From NCBI RefSeq assembly GCF_003721565.1, contig NZ_RJJE01000017.1, forward strand, positions 1,414,636 to 1,478,635: a stretch of DNA of 64,000 bases, in the 5' to 3' direction. Of the stretch, positions 51,908-60,053 are shown one piece after another (within the stretch, counting starts at the first letter, position 1; the number at the start of each line of letters is the position of its first letter). Below the pieces are notes generated by a model, which did not search any database, was not told the DNA's origin, and was given only the letters and a program-made list of their open reading frames with translations. The translations under genes were made by a program, and so were the position numbers. Source of the stretch: Rufibacter immobilis (GTDB lineage Bacteria; Bacteroidota; Bacteroidia; Cytophagales; Hymenobacteraceae).

Positions 51908-53056
51908 CTAGAAAGCAAAAGACAAAGACGTAGTCAGAGCGGTATTTTTATCTGTAGGGTTGCCATTTTCTTTCGTGAAGATGTTATCCTTGGAATCCAG
52001 CACCCGCGCCTCTACCCGCCAGAGCACCTGCGAAGTGGGCGCGAAATCCAGGTTCAGGGAATAGCCTGCCGTCTGAAAGCCGTTGGCCGTTTCAGTGCCG
52101 ATGATTACGCCGTTCTTGTCATGGTAGTATTCGCCGCGGGCCGCGATGCCTAACTGGGGCAAAACCTGATATTTCACCGCCAAAGTAGGGTTCCACCAGC
52201 GGTTGTAGCCGTCTTCATCGCCCGCTTTTTCCTCCAGCCCGTAATCAAAGGCGGCAATCAGGCTCCACTTATCGGCGGGCGAAACCGAGGCGTAGAAATT
52301 GTGGAAGTACCGCCGCTGTTTGGCATTGTCTGGCTTCTCATTCCCGAAGAACGTGCTGGAGTTGAGCACCACTTTGCTGGACGGTTTAAACGTAATCTGC
52401 GTGCCCAGCGCCTTGTTCTGGTTCCCGTCCGTTTCGCGGATGTTCTGCCAGCCATTGAGCACCAAGCCCGTGAGCGTCCATTTTTCCGAGACCTCAAACG
52501 TGATTTTCGCGCCTGCTTCATAATACGGCGTGTTCTCCGCGCTCAGTGAGCGGGTGAGTGTCAGGTTGTCCCTAGAAATAGCCGACTCCGCGCCAATGTG
52601 CGAAGGGAAAATACCCGCATCCAGCCAAACCTTGGGCAGTAGTTGTACGCCCACGTTGGCCTCGTACACGTGCCGCAGCAACTCCTGCTCGGCGGCTAGG
52701 TTGTATTGGGCGTAGGTACCCGCCATCAGCCCCAGGTTCCCGCGCACCTTGTCCTGCGCGTAGTTTACCCGCAGCAAAGCCAGGTTCACATTAAATTCAT
52801 TGTGCCGGTTGTGGTTGTACAGAAAGCCCGGCCGCAGATGGTTCTCCGGTTGATTGAAGTCATAGGCATAATACACATCCACAAAACCGCTCAGTTGCCA
52901 GGGTTTGGCCGACCCGTCCTCTGAAGTGGTCGAAGTTGAGGCAGCCACAGAGGTTGAATCTGAAACGGTTTGCGCCTGCGTAAGCACCGTCAGGCATAAA
53001 TAAAGGGCAATGGAAAGGGAGAACTTGGTTCTCATGGTGGTAGTTTTAGATTTCAT
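51908..53056 (-). CDS. Outer-membrane porin of the Kdp locus
   Basis: 382 residues (375 if started at the inner ATG at 53035). Signal peptide ending 'LCLTVLTQAQT', then a Thr/Ser linker and a long series of alternating beta strands ('WQLSGFVDVYYAYDFNQPEN', 'VRGNLGLMAGTYAQYNLA') ending in an aromatic C-terminal strand 'TSLSFAF', as in outer-membrane barrels. Probably lets cations reach the high-affinity K+ pump. Sits between kdpC and kdpD on the same strand. Confidence 0.82.
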   Translation of the reverse strand: MKSKTTTMRTKFSLSIALYLCLTVLTQAQTVSDSTSVAASTSTTSEDGSAKPWQLSGFVDVYYAYDFNQPENHLRPGFLYNHNRHNEFNVNLALLRVNYAQDKVRGNLGLMAGTYAQYNLAAEQELLRHVYEANVGVQLLPKVWLDAGIFPSHIGAESAISRDNLTLTRSLSAENTPYYEAGAKITFEVSEKWTLTGLVLNGWQNIRETDGNQNKALGTQITFKPSSKVVLNSSTFFGNEKPDNAKQRRYFHNFYASVSPADKWSLIAAFDYGLEEKAGDEDGYNRWWNPTLAVKYQVLPQLGIAARGEYYHDKNGVIIGTETANGFQTAGYSLNLDFAPTSQVLWRVEARVLDSKDNIFTKENGNPTDKNTALTTSLSFAF

Positions 53057-53105
53057 GATGATTGGAAGAGGCTACATTAAGCCTCAATTAGTACGTGTTT
53101 AGATT

Positions 53106-53362
53106 GTCCCCCTTTGAAGGGGGTAGGGGGATGACAAAGGCGCATCAAATTAGAACTGCTTTTCTTTTACTGCCTCTGCTGTTCGTGATTTTCAATCTGC
53201 CGCATTGCTGCTGCGTTGGCACTCTGGGATTACAAATCCCCTTTTTCCTTGCTTTCGGATTGCAAATCCGGAAGAGCGGCTTGGTAAAAGCTTTCTGATT
53301 TCTACGCTATTAAATATTTCTCAGCAAAAGTCATCATCCCCCTACCCCCTTCAAAGGGGGAC
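53106..53362. repeat. MITE-like element with perfect 29-bp C/G-rich ends
   Basis: Ends 53106-53134 and 53334-53362 are exact inverted copies (containing CCCCCTTTGAAGGGGGTAGG). The 199-bp inside has no gene but holds two small palindromes, GGGATTACAAATCCC and CGGATTGCAAATCCG. Inserted between the porin gene and kdpC. Confidence 0.85.
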
Positions 53363-53380
53363 GAAATGGGTGAATCTGTA

Positions 53381-53428
53381 CTTTCCGTTTTTGGCCTATT
53401 TTCTGAAAAACAGGCCAAAAACGGAAAG
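53381..53428. repeat. Interspersed palindrome copy (GTTTTTGGCC type)
   Basis: Perfect 17-bp outer arms CTTTCCGTTTTTGGCCT / AGGCCAAAAACGGAAAG, 11 bp after the kdpC stop. Confidence 0.85.
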
Positions 53429-53438
53429 CGGCTTTCAA

Positions 53439-54002
53439 TTACTTCACAGCATCCAACGCCAGATTCAGTTGCAGCACGTTCACTTTCTCAGGGCCTAAAA
53501 TACCTAAGAAGGGCGCTTCTACGTGTTGTTGCACCAGCGCCTGCACTTTCTGCTCGGGCAGATTTCTGGCTTGGGCTACGCGGGCTACTTGGAGGTAGGC
53601 GGCCTGGGGCGAAAGGTGCGGGTCCAGGCCGGAGCCGGAGGCGGTCACCAGTTCCGCAGGAATCTGGTCGCGGGTCACGCCGGGGTTGTGGGCCAGAAAG
53701 GTGTCAATGGGGGCTTGCACGGTGGCCAGGTAATCTGGGTTAGAGGGACCTTTGTTGGAGCCCGCGGAACCGGCCGCGTTGTAGTCCACCGCCGAGGGCC
53801 TTCCCTGGAAATACCCGTCTTGGGTAAAGGCTTGGCCCACGTTGGCAAAGCCTACCACCTTGCCGTTGCGGGAAACGGTTTCCCCACCTCCGCCACCCGG
53901 CGAAAGTTTACCGATGCCCGCCACCAGCGCGGGGTACACGCCCGACAGCAACACCAACAGCACTAAAGTCATTTTAATAGAGGCGATTAAATACGTTTTC
54001 AT
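53439..54002 (-). CDS. kdpC: Potassium-transporting ATPase C subunit
   Basis: 187 residues (E. coli 190). One N-terminal membrane helix ('KMTLVLLVLLSGVYPALVAGIG'), then the periplasmic domain with 'GFANVGQAFTQDGYFQGRPSAVDYNAAGSAGSNKGPSNPDYLA', 'VTASGSGLDPHLSPQAAYLQVARVA' and the C-terminal 'LGILGPEKVNVLQLNLALD'. Stabilises the KdpA-KdpB complex. Follows kdpB by 23 bp. Confidence 0.95.
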   Translation of the reverse strand: MKTYLIASIKMTLVLLVLLSGVYPALVAGIGKLSPGGGGGETVSRNGKVVGFANVGQAFTQDGYFQGRPSAVDYNAAGSAGSNKGPSNPDYLATVQAPIDTFLAHNPGVTRDQIPAELVTASGSGLDPHLSPQAAYLQVARVAQARNLPEQKVQALVQQHVEAPFLGILGPEKVNVLQLNLALDAVK

Positions 54003-54009
54003 GTGATTA

Positions 54010-54047
54010 CGTTTTTGAGCTGATTTTAGAAAAAGAGGCCTAAAACG
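54010..54047. repeat. Interspersed palindrome copy within the kdp operon
   Basis: CGTTTTTGAGCTGATTTT / AAAAGAGGCCTAAAACG, overlapping the last codons of kdpB and the kdpB-kdpC gap. Confidence 0.65.
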
Positions 54048-56083
54048 GCGTCTATGAGTTTAATACCAATGAACGGGGCCACCACGCCACCCACGCCGTA
54101 GAGCAGCAGGTTCCGGCGCAACAGCGCGCTGGCCCCGATGGGTTTGTAAGCCACGCCGCGCAAGGCCAGCGGAATGAGCAGCGGAATGATAATGGCGTTA
54201 AAAATCACTGCACTCAGAATGGCGCTCTCGGGGCTGTTGAGGCCCATAATGTTCAGTCCCTGCAAGGCAGGAATAGCCACGATGAAAAGCGCGGGCACAA
54301 TGGCGAAGTACTTGGCCACATCATTGGCGATGGAGAACGTGGTGAGCGTGCCGCGCGTGATAAGCAGCTGCTTGCCAATCTCCACAATCTCAATGAGCTT
54401 GGTGGGGTCGTTGTCCAGGTCCACCATGTTGCCCGCTTCTTTGGCCGCCTGCGTGCCCGAGTTCATGGCCACCCCCACATCGGCCTGGGCCAGGGCGGGC
54501 GCGTCATTGGTGCCGTCGCCCATCATGGCCACCAGCTTGCCCGCGGCCTGTTCTTTCTTGATGTAGTTGAGCTTGTCCTCGGGCGTGGCCTCGGCGATGA
54601 AATCATCTACGCCGGCTTTCTCGGCGATGAATTTGGCGGTCAACAGATTGTCGCCGGTCACCATTACGGTTTTCACGCCCATCTTCCTGAGGCGCTCAAA
54701 ACGTTCCTGAATGCCAGGTTTGATGATGTCTTCCAGCTGAATCACGCCTTGCACCTTCTCGTTCTCGGTGACCACTAGTGGCGTGCCTCCGTTGGCCGCA
54801 ATCTCGTTCACTTTCTCGGCCACGGCTTTGGGATAGGTGTTGCCCGCATTCTCAGTGAGGCGGCGCATGGAGTCAGAAGCGCCTTTCCGGATGCGCAAAC
54901 CGTTGGGTAAGTCCAAACCGCTGGAACGGGTCTCGGCGGAGAACTTGATGAACTGCACCTGGCTCAAATCAGGCATGGGCACTTCCACGCGCTGCTGCTG
55001 GGCCAGCTCCAGAATGGATTTCCCCTCGGGCGTATCATCAGAAATAGAACTGAGCACGGCTTTGGAAATGAACTCCCGCTCCTCCACGCCGGGCGCGGGC
55101 CAGAATTTGGTGGCCTTGCGGTTCCCGATGGTGATGGTGCCCGTTTTGTCCAGCAAGAGCGTGTCAATGTCGCCCGCAGTCTCTACGGCCTTGCCCGATT
55201 TGGTAATCACGTTCGCCCGCAGGGCCCGGTCCATACCCGCAATGCCGATGGCTGAAAGCAAGCCCCCGATGGTGGTGGGAATCAGGCACACGAACAGGGC
55301 AATCAGCGAGGCGATAGTAATGGGTGTGTTAGCGTACTCCGCGAAGGGCTGCAGGGTCACGCACACAATGATGAACACCAGCGTGAAGCCCGCCAGCAGA
55401 ATGGTAAGCGCAATCTCGTTGGGTGTTTTCTGGCGGCTCGCGCCTTCCACCAAGGCAATCATCTTGTCCAGGAACGATTCGCCGGGGGCAGTGGTCACGC
55501 GCACCACAATGCGGTCTGAGAGCACCTTGGTGCCGCCCGTCACCGACGATTTATCGCCGCCCGCTTCTCTAATCACCGGCGCAGATTCACCCGTAATCGC
55601 CGACTCGTCAATGGAAGCCAGGCCTTCAATGATTTCACCGTCGGTGGGAATGATGTCGCCGGGTTCGGCCAGGAAAACGTCACCTTTCTGAAGCGCGGCG
55701 GAGCTGACGGTTTCGATGACTTCTGACTGATTTCCGCCTCTTGTTGTGAGCTTTTTGGCGGGCGTGTCCTGACGCGTTTTCCGCAGCGATTCGGCTTGGG
55801 CCTTGCCCCGCGCCTCGGCAATGGCCTCAGCGAAATTGGCGAACAGCAGTGTGAGCAGCAGAATGAGGAACACCAGGAAGTTGTAGCCCAGGCTGCCCTG
55901 GTTCTGGCTGCCCAAGGCCACGCCTACCGTCACCAGCAGCATGATGACGGTGCCAATCTCCACAGTGAACATCACCGGGTTCTTGATGAGGTAGCGGGGA
56001 TTGAGTTTAATCACCGACTGCTTGAGCGCCTCGCGTACCAGCGGACCTTCCAGCAGCCCCATTTGTCTTTTTTGCACAGACAT
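54026..56083 (-). CDS. kdpB: Potassium-transporting P-type ATPase B subunit
   Basis: 685 residues (E. coli 682). The phosphorylation site is '[13 protein letters not shown]' (Asp near 310). The actuator loop '[22 protein letters not shown]', the KdpB-typical '[21 protein letters not shown]' selectivity helix and hinge '[44 protein letters not shown]' are intact. It hydrolyses ATP to drive K+ uptake through KdpA. The last codons contain part of an interspersed hairpin. Confidence 0.97.
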   Translation of the reverse strand: MSVQKRQMGLLEGPLVREALKQSVIKLNPRYLIKNPVMFTVEIGTVIMLLVTVGVALGSQNQGSLGYNFLVFLILLLTLLFANFAEAIAEARGKAQAESLRKTRQDTPAKKLTTRGGNQSEVIETVSSAALQKGDVFLAEPGDIIPTDGEIIEGLASIDESAITGESAPVIREAGGDKSSVTGGTKVLSDRIVVRVTTAPGESFLDKMIALVEGASRQKTPNEIALTILLAGFTLVFIIVCVTLQPFAEYANTPITIASLIALFVCLIPTTIGGLLSAIGIAGMDRALRANVITKSGKAVETAGDIDTLLLDKTGTITIGNRKATKFWPAPGVEEREFISKAVLSSISDDTPEGKSILELAQQQRVEVPMPDLSQVQFIKFSAETRSSGLDLPNGLRIRKGASDSMRRLTENAGNTYPKAVAEKVNEIAANGGTPLVVTENEKVQGVIQLEDIIKPGIQERFERLRKMGVKTVMVTGDNLLTAKFIAEKAGVDDFIAEATPEDKLNYIKKEQAAGKLVAMMGDGTNDAPALAQADVGVAMNSGTQAAKEAGNMVDLDNDPTKLIEIVEIGKQLLITRGTLTTFSIANDVAKYFAIVPALFIVAIPALQGLNIMGLNSPESAILSAVIFNAIIIPLLIPLALRGVAYKPIGASALLRRNLLLYGVGGVVAPFIGIKLIDAVLGLFF

Positions 56084-56126
56084 GTTTTCTAGGATTGAAT
56101 AAGTGAAGAGGATGCCCGCCCGGGCG

Positions 56127-56172
56127 TTTGCGTTTTTGGCCTGTTTTGGGAAAAAGAGCCGCTAAACGCAAA
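56127..56172. repeat. Interspersed palindrome copy between kdpA and kdpB (mixed arms)
   Basis: TTTGCGTTTTTGGCCTGTTTT on the left (GGCC subtype) and AGAGCCGCTAAACGCAAA on the right (other subtype); outermost TTTGCG / CGCAAA pair. Confidence 0.75.
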
Positions 56173-56195
56173 CCTCCGCCGGGGCACCGAAGGAT

Positions 56196-57911
56196 TTAGT
56201 AAATAGTGAAATATTCGGCCAGCGGCCCCAGCACCAGGGCGGGGAAGAACGCCAGCGCGGCGATGATGAGAATGACGGCCAAGGTCATGAACCCGAAGGT
56301 GGCGGTATCGGTGCGCAGCGTGCCCGCCGATTCCGGCACGTAGCGTTTGCGCGCCAGCAGACCCGCAATGGCCACCGGCCCGATGATGGGCAGAAAGCGC
56401 CCCAGCAGCAGCACAAAGCCCGTGCTCACGTTCCAGAACACGTTATTGTCGCCCAGGCCCTCAAAGCCGGAGCCGTTGTTGGCCGCCGAGGACGTGAATT
56501 CATACAGCATCTCAGAGAAGCCGTGGAAACCCGGGTTGTTGAGCCAGGCCGATGGTTTGACGGCCCAATCGGCCTCGGGGTAATTGGTGAGCGTGAAGCA
56601 GGCTAGCGCGGTGCCCGCCAGAATGAGCAGCGGGTGTAGCAGCGCAATAATGGTCGCGATTTTCATTTCGCGGGCCTCTACTTTCTTGCCCAGGAATTCG
56701 GGCGTACGTCCCACCATCAGCCCCGAGATGAATACGGCAATGATGAGGAAGATGAAGTAGTTGAGAATGCCCACGCCGCAGCCGCCGTAGAAACAGTTGA
56801 TGAACATGCCCAGCAGTTGCATGGCCCCGCTCAGTGGCATGGTGCTGTCATGCATGGCGTTTACCGAGCCCGTGGAGATGATGGTAGTGACCGTACTCCA
56901 GTACGCCGAGATGGCCGGCCCGAAACGCACTTCCTTGCCTTCCATGGCACCCGTGGGTTGCAACAGGTTCAGTTGGGCCAAGGTAGGACTTCCGCCGGTC
57001 TCGCTCAAGAGCATGGGCACCAGCAAAAGCAACATGCCCACTGTCATGACCCCGAAGATAGTCCAGGCCAGTTTCTTGCGGCGGATGTACACGCCAAAGG
57101 CGATGACCATGGCGATGGGAATGAGCACCTGCGCCACCAGTTCGGTCATGTTGGTGAGGTAGTTGGGGTTTTCCAGCGGGTGCGCCGAGTTCACTCCCAA
57201 CCAACCGCCGCCGTTGGTGCCCAAATGCTTGATGGCAATCATGCCCGCCGCCGGACCTCGGGACACTTGCACCGAGTCGCCTTGCAGCGTCACGATATCG
57301 GCTTTGCCGTCAAAACTGGTGGGCGTGCCGTTGAAGGCCAGAATAGCGGCAATGACCAAACAAATGGGCAGCAGAATGCGGGTGCAGCTCAAGACCAGGT
57401 ACCGGAAGAAGTTGCCCAGTTTCTCAGAGCTTTTCTCCTTGAAGGCGTTGAACAGCACCACCACGGCCGCCATACCCGTCGCCGCCGACACGAACTGCAG
57501 GAAGGTGATGACGGTGAGCTGGGAAAAGTACGTGAGGCCAGACTCGCCGGAGTAGTGCTGTAGGTTACAGTTCACCAGAAAGGAGATGGCGGTGTTGAAG
57601 GCCAAATCTGGGGACATGGAAGGATTGCCGTCGGGGTTGAGCGGCAGGCTGCCCTGGGTAAGCAGAATCACAAACGCCAGTACAAACCACACCAGGTTAA
57701 TGGTGAGCAAAGCCAGCAGGTGCTGTTTCCAGTTCATTTCGCGGTTGGGGTCAATGCCCGAGACGCGGTAGAGCCCGCGCTCTAGCGGCGCCAGAAAGTC
57801 CAGCAGGGTTTTCTGACCCTGGTACACGCGGGCAATGTATTTCCCCAGCGGAATGGCCAGCGCCAGGGTGAGCAGGTACGTCACCAGGACGCCTAGTAGT
57901 TCAGTTGACAT
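56196..57911 (-). CDS. kdpA: Potassium-transporting ATPase A subunit
   Basis: 571 residues (E. coli 557). Ten or so membrane helices with four selectivity-filter loops of the K+-channel type: 'FNTAISFLVNCNLQHYSGE', 'KHLGTNGGGWLGVNSAHPLENPN', 'STGSVNAMHDSTMPLSGAM' and 'SSAANNGSGFEGLGDNNVF'. Forms the K+-binding and entry path. Encoded 50 bp downstream of kdpF. Confidence 0.97.
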   Translation of the reverse strand: MSTELLGVLVTYLLTLALAIPLGKYIARVYQGQKTLLDFLAPLERGLYRVSGIDPNREMNWKQHLLALLTINLVWFVLAFVILLTQGSLPLNPDGNPSMSPDLAFNTAISFLVNCNLQHYSGESGLTYFSQLTVITFLQFVSAATGMAAVVVLFNAFKEKSSEKLGNFFRYLVLSCTRILLPICLVIAAILAFNGTPTSFDGKADIVTLQGDSVQVSRGPAAGMIAIKHLGTNGGGWLGVNSAHPLENPNYLTNMTELVAQVLIPIAMVIAFGVYIRRKKLAWTIFGVMTVGMLLLLVPMLLSETGGSPTLAQLNLLQPTGAMEGKEVRFGPAISAYWSTVTTIISTGSVNAMHDSTMPLSGAMQLLGMFINCFYGGCGVGILNYFIFLIIAVFISGLMVGRTPEFLGKKVEAREMKIATIIALLHPLLILAGTALACFTLTNYPEADWAVKPSAWLNNPGFHGFSEMLYEFTSSAANNGSGFEGLGDNNVFWNVSTGFVLLLGRFLPIIGPVAIAGLLARKRYVPESAGTLRTDTATFGFMTLAVILIIAALAFFPALVLGPLAEYFTIY

Positions 57912-57960
57912 GAATTGATTTGTCTTTTTATTTCAGTGGATAAGGAAAGGACCGGCACGG

Positions 57961-58041
57961 TTAGAATTTCTCTGGCCGCAGGAGCACGTAGCACAGATAC
58001 CCGAAGGTGGCCAGGCTCAAAAGGAAAAGAAGGAGCATCAT
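57961..58041 (-). CDS. kdpF: KdpF small membrane subunit, 26 aa
   Basis: Minus-strand ORF beginning with two ATG codons: MMLLLFLLSLATFGYLCYVL, then LRPEKF and a TAA at 57961-57963. One membrane helix with the short basic/Pro tail seen in KdpF ('LLRPEKF'). KdpF lies on KdpA and stabilises the pump. Position directly upstream of kdpA is the usual one. Confidence 0.9.
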   Translation of the reverse strand: MMLLLFLLSLATFGYLCYVLLRPEKF

Positions 58042-58068
58042 AGCGTTGAATTAAATAGCTAGAAATGG

Positions 58069-58422
58069 TTAAGGCAGCTGGGCATAGGTGAGCTGCTGGG
58101 CACAACGTGTTAAGGCCGGCCCCAGCAGAATCCTGAGCTGCATGGAAAGTTGGGAGTTCTGGTACAGGTGCAGCGCATAGAGATAGCTGTTCTGCAGGGC
58201 CGCCTGCACGCGCTGGTCGACGTGTTGCCACAGGTGGTTGGCATGCTGAAAACACCGCCGCACCTGCGCCAGGTCCTGTTGGTCAATAAACCGGTTGGTG
58301 AACCGCGCGAAGCAGGACAGTTGCCGGTACATGTTGCGTTTGCACTCGGTGTCTTCCAGCTCCGGCGTGAGCTCGGGGAACTCCCGCTCCAGCTCGGCCA
58401 GTACTTGGTAATGCTCAATCAT
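58069..58422 (-). CDS. Small cytosolic protein of the Kdp operon (DUF7674-like)
   Basis: 117 residues from the ATG at 58422; a start at 58455 would overlap the preceding small gene. All-helical, with 'IEHYQVLAELEREFPELTPELE', 'RQLSCFARFTNRFIDQQDLAQVRRCFQHANHLW' and a basic/Gln-rich tail. I believe it matches an uncharacterised family seen in kdp clusters of this phylum, but I cannot confirm. Its place between two tiny membrane peptides and kdpA suggests a role in pump assembly or control. Confidence 0.7.
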   Translation of the reverse strand: MIEHYQVLAELEREFPELTPELEDTECKRNMYRQLSCFARFTNRFIDQQDLAQVRRCFQHANHLWQHVDQRVQAALQNSYLYALHLYQNSQLSMQLRILLGPALTRCAQQLTYAQLP

Positions 58423-58432
58423 GGCCGCCGGA

Positions 58433-58528
58433 TTAGACGTGGTCAAAGAAATCAACCGCCCTGAAGAAGAGCCAGAAGCACAGCAGCCCGGAGGCCAGCA
58501 AAAGAGAGATAAGCAGTAAAGGGTCCAT
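58433..58528 (-). CDS. 31-aa single-pass membrane peptide, first gene of the kdp operon
   Basis: ATG at 58528, TAA at 58435-58433: MDPLLLISLLLASGLLCFWL then FFRAVDFFDHV. One membrane helix and an aromatic-acidic tail ('FFRAVDFFDHV'), recalling the tiny 'FF(K/R)xxxFFEKI'-ended peptides I associate with kdp loci of Bacteroidota. Its end is 11 bp before the next start. The candidate sigma-54 promoter ends about 30 bp upstream. Confidence 0.75.
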   Translation of the reverse strand: MDPLLLISLLLASGLLCFWLFFRAVDFFDHV

Positions 58529-58558
58529 AGAAATTTTTAAATGGTTCTGCTCCCCTAT

Positions 58559-58575
58559 TGCCAAGCCGTGTGCCA
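58559..58575 (-). promoter_or_regulatory. Candidate sigma-54 (-24/-12) promoter of the kdp operon
   Basis: TGGCACACGGCTTGGCA on the minus strand: a perfect TGGCAC -24 element, the correct 5-bp gap, then TTG. The invariant -12 GC reads GG with the C one base late. It would start transcription about 20 nt before the 58528 ATG. The locus encodes a sigma-54-dependent regulator, which strengthens the call. Confidence 0.55.
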
Positions 58576-58601
58576 AAACCAACTGTTGCTTAGGTGTTCT
58601 A

Positions 58602-58620
58602 TGTAAACCCTTGATTTACA
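58602..58620. promoter_or_regulatory. Candidate activator-binding palindrome upstream of the kdp promoter
   Basis: TGTAAACCCTTGATTTACA, with 6-bp inverted arms and a 7-bp gap, lying 27 bp upstream of the -24 element. Possible enhancer site for the sigma-54 regulator. Half-turn geometry fits a dimeric Fis-type HTH. Confidence 0.35.
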
Positions 58621-58622
58621 GT

Positions 58623-58662
58623 CGTGTTTTTAGCCTGATTTCCAAAAAGGAGCCGCAAAACG
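58623..58662. repeat. Interspersed palindrome copy (imperfect)
   Basis: CGTGTTTTTAGCCTGATTT / AAAAAGGAGCCGCAAAACGG, overlapping the stronger hairpin at 58656. Confidence 0.6.
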
Positions 58663-58706
58663 GCAAGGGCACCCTACCAAAATGGTAGGGTGCCCTTGCC
58701 GTTTTG
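58656..58706. repeat. Perfect 24-bp inverted repeat, AAA loop
   Basis: CAAAACGGCAAGGGCACCCT... pairs exactly with its mirror at 58683-58706. No T run, so its role is unclear. It sits between the kdp promoter region and the small-RNA candidate. Remaining DNA in 58707-58950 holds weak C-rich repeats only. Confidence 0.85.
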
Positions 58707-58971
58707 AAAAGAAGTTTGTGCTAAGTGAGTTAGATTTCAGGTGGTAATTGGATGCAGTGAAACCTACCCCTACCCCCCCAAGAGAGGAATTATCAGCTAG
58801 AGAAGGGATAACGTTGAGCATCCCTTTAAAGGAATCCCTACATCTTTTTGCCCGCATTCGGTCCCCCTTTGCAGCTACTATTTGCATCTTGGGATAAGAG
58901 AACCATCTTATACAGTAACTTTCAACCAGTATAAATGTGGATAACTTTATAACAATTGTGGATTATTTTCG

Positions 58972-59055
58972 TATATTTGCATGTGACCTACTTAGAGCCT
59001 GTGCTCTTTGTCGGGCCACGAAAAGTCCTCGGTTTGAAACCGGGGCATTTTTTTT
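58972..59055 (+). ncRNA. Candidate small RNA with its own promoter box and terminator
   Basis: A -7 box TATATTTG (58972-58979) is followed by about 70 nt with a small hairpin AGAGC-CTGT-GCTCT and a strong terminator CCTCGGTT/AACCGGGG (59027-59045) with eight T. No ORF of note. Faces the end of the DUF3800 gene. No Rfam family recognised. Confidence 0.45.
59027..59055 (+). terminator. Rho-independent terminator of the small-RNA candidate
   Basis: 8-bp stem with one G-T pair, TGA loop, T8. Overlaps the stop codon of the opposite gene. Confidence 0.8.
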
Positions 59056-59806
59056 AACGGCGTACAATTCCTAATGGATCGGCGGTACTGGCCTGTTTAA
59101 GTAAGATAGGTTCCAATAGATTAAAAGCCCTATCTAACCCGTACTTCTTTAGACTACCCTTTGGATATTCCTTTCTATAGAGGGTATGAGCCACGAAATC
59201 TGCAGCCTGTATTATGTGGGAATGAGCAGAATCCCTATAAAATACGTCTTCAATTATGTTGTCGATTACTGGGTTATGGTAAGAAGCATTGAAGTGAGAT
59301 GCTACGGGATTGTACACTCTCATTTTCCTTAAAAGACTTCTTATAATCGCCTCTCCAGTATCATCACTAATAATTATTCCTTTGCTATTATCTGCCTTTT
59401 TAAGATACGTGTCATATCTCTGTATCAGCCTAGACCAAGCTAATGTTTGAAAGTCGGTGCAGTGTGGAAGTGCTTCTTTTCTTAGGCAAATGTTAAGGAT
59501 TTTCCCTTTGGAGAACAAAGCCGGCATTTCTCCTACGAAAGATGTAATTAAGGCAAGCCTAGTAAATTTGGGGATTGCCTTGTACTCTTCTATCTTTTGA
59601 ATCCTGATTAACTCAGAGCAATGTAGTTCCACCCTAGTTTGCAAACCTACGGTATCACGTAACATTTTTCTATACTTAATAATCCTTTCTAAGGAATCCT
59701 TCCAATCATCTACATGGATGATGATACCACTGAGTATATAGTGAGGGGAGTTATTGCCTGTAAAAACTCCAGCGTCCCCACTTTCATCCACATACATTAA
59801 ATACAT
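59054..59806 (-). CDS. DUF3800 domain protein
   Basis: 250 residues. DUF3800 features: 'MYVDESGDAGVF' at the N-terminus, 'GIIISDDTGEA' in the middle and 'HIIQAADFVAHTLYRKE' near the end, giving conserved acidic residues in an RNase-H-like layout. Members often lie near defence genes or mobile elements; function unproven. The gene is AT-richer than neighbours and splits the sigma-54 regulator from the kdp operon, so it looks inserted. Confidence 0.82.
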   Translation of the reverse strand: MYLMYVDESGDAGVFTGNNSPHYILSGIIIHVDDWKDSLERIIKYRKMLRDTVGLQTRVELHCSELIRIQKIEEYKAIPKFTRLALITSFVGEMPALFSKGKILNICLRKEALPHCTDFQTLAWSRLIQRYDTYLKKADNSKGIIISDDTGEAIIRSLLRKMRVYNPVASHFNASYHNPVIDNIIEDVFYRDSAHSHIIQAADFVAHTLYRKEYPKGSLKKYGLDRAFNLLEPILLKQASTADPLGIVRR

Positions 59807-59972
59807 ACTAATATTTTATAGCATTTTTTTTAGTGCAATGTACTTTTTTGTATGCGCATAGACAAGTAACTCCACTTAGAGGAAACAATCAGATCCAGCG
59901 TCTTTGATTGTTGTATTTCCTTTAAAGATGAAAGTGTTTGAAAACTCTTCACTTGAGGATAAGAAGTCAAAG

Positions 59973-60012
59973 CTGTTTTTGGCTTGATTTCAGAAAAACA
60001 GCCGCTAAACGG
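59973..60012. repeat. Interspersed palindrome copy (mixed arms)
   Basis: GTTTTTGGCTTGATTT / AAAAACAGCCGCTAAAC, between the DUF3800 gene and the regulator gene. Confidence 0.65.
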
Positions 60013-60053
60013 AAGCCCCAACAGATACTAGCGCCAAAAACATCAAGCAAGTT

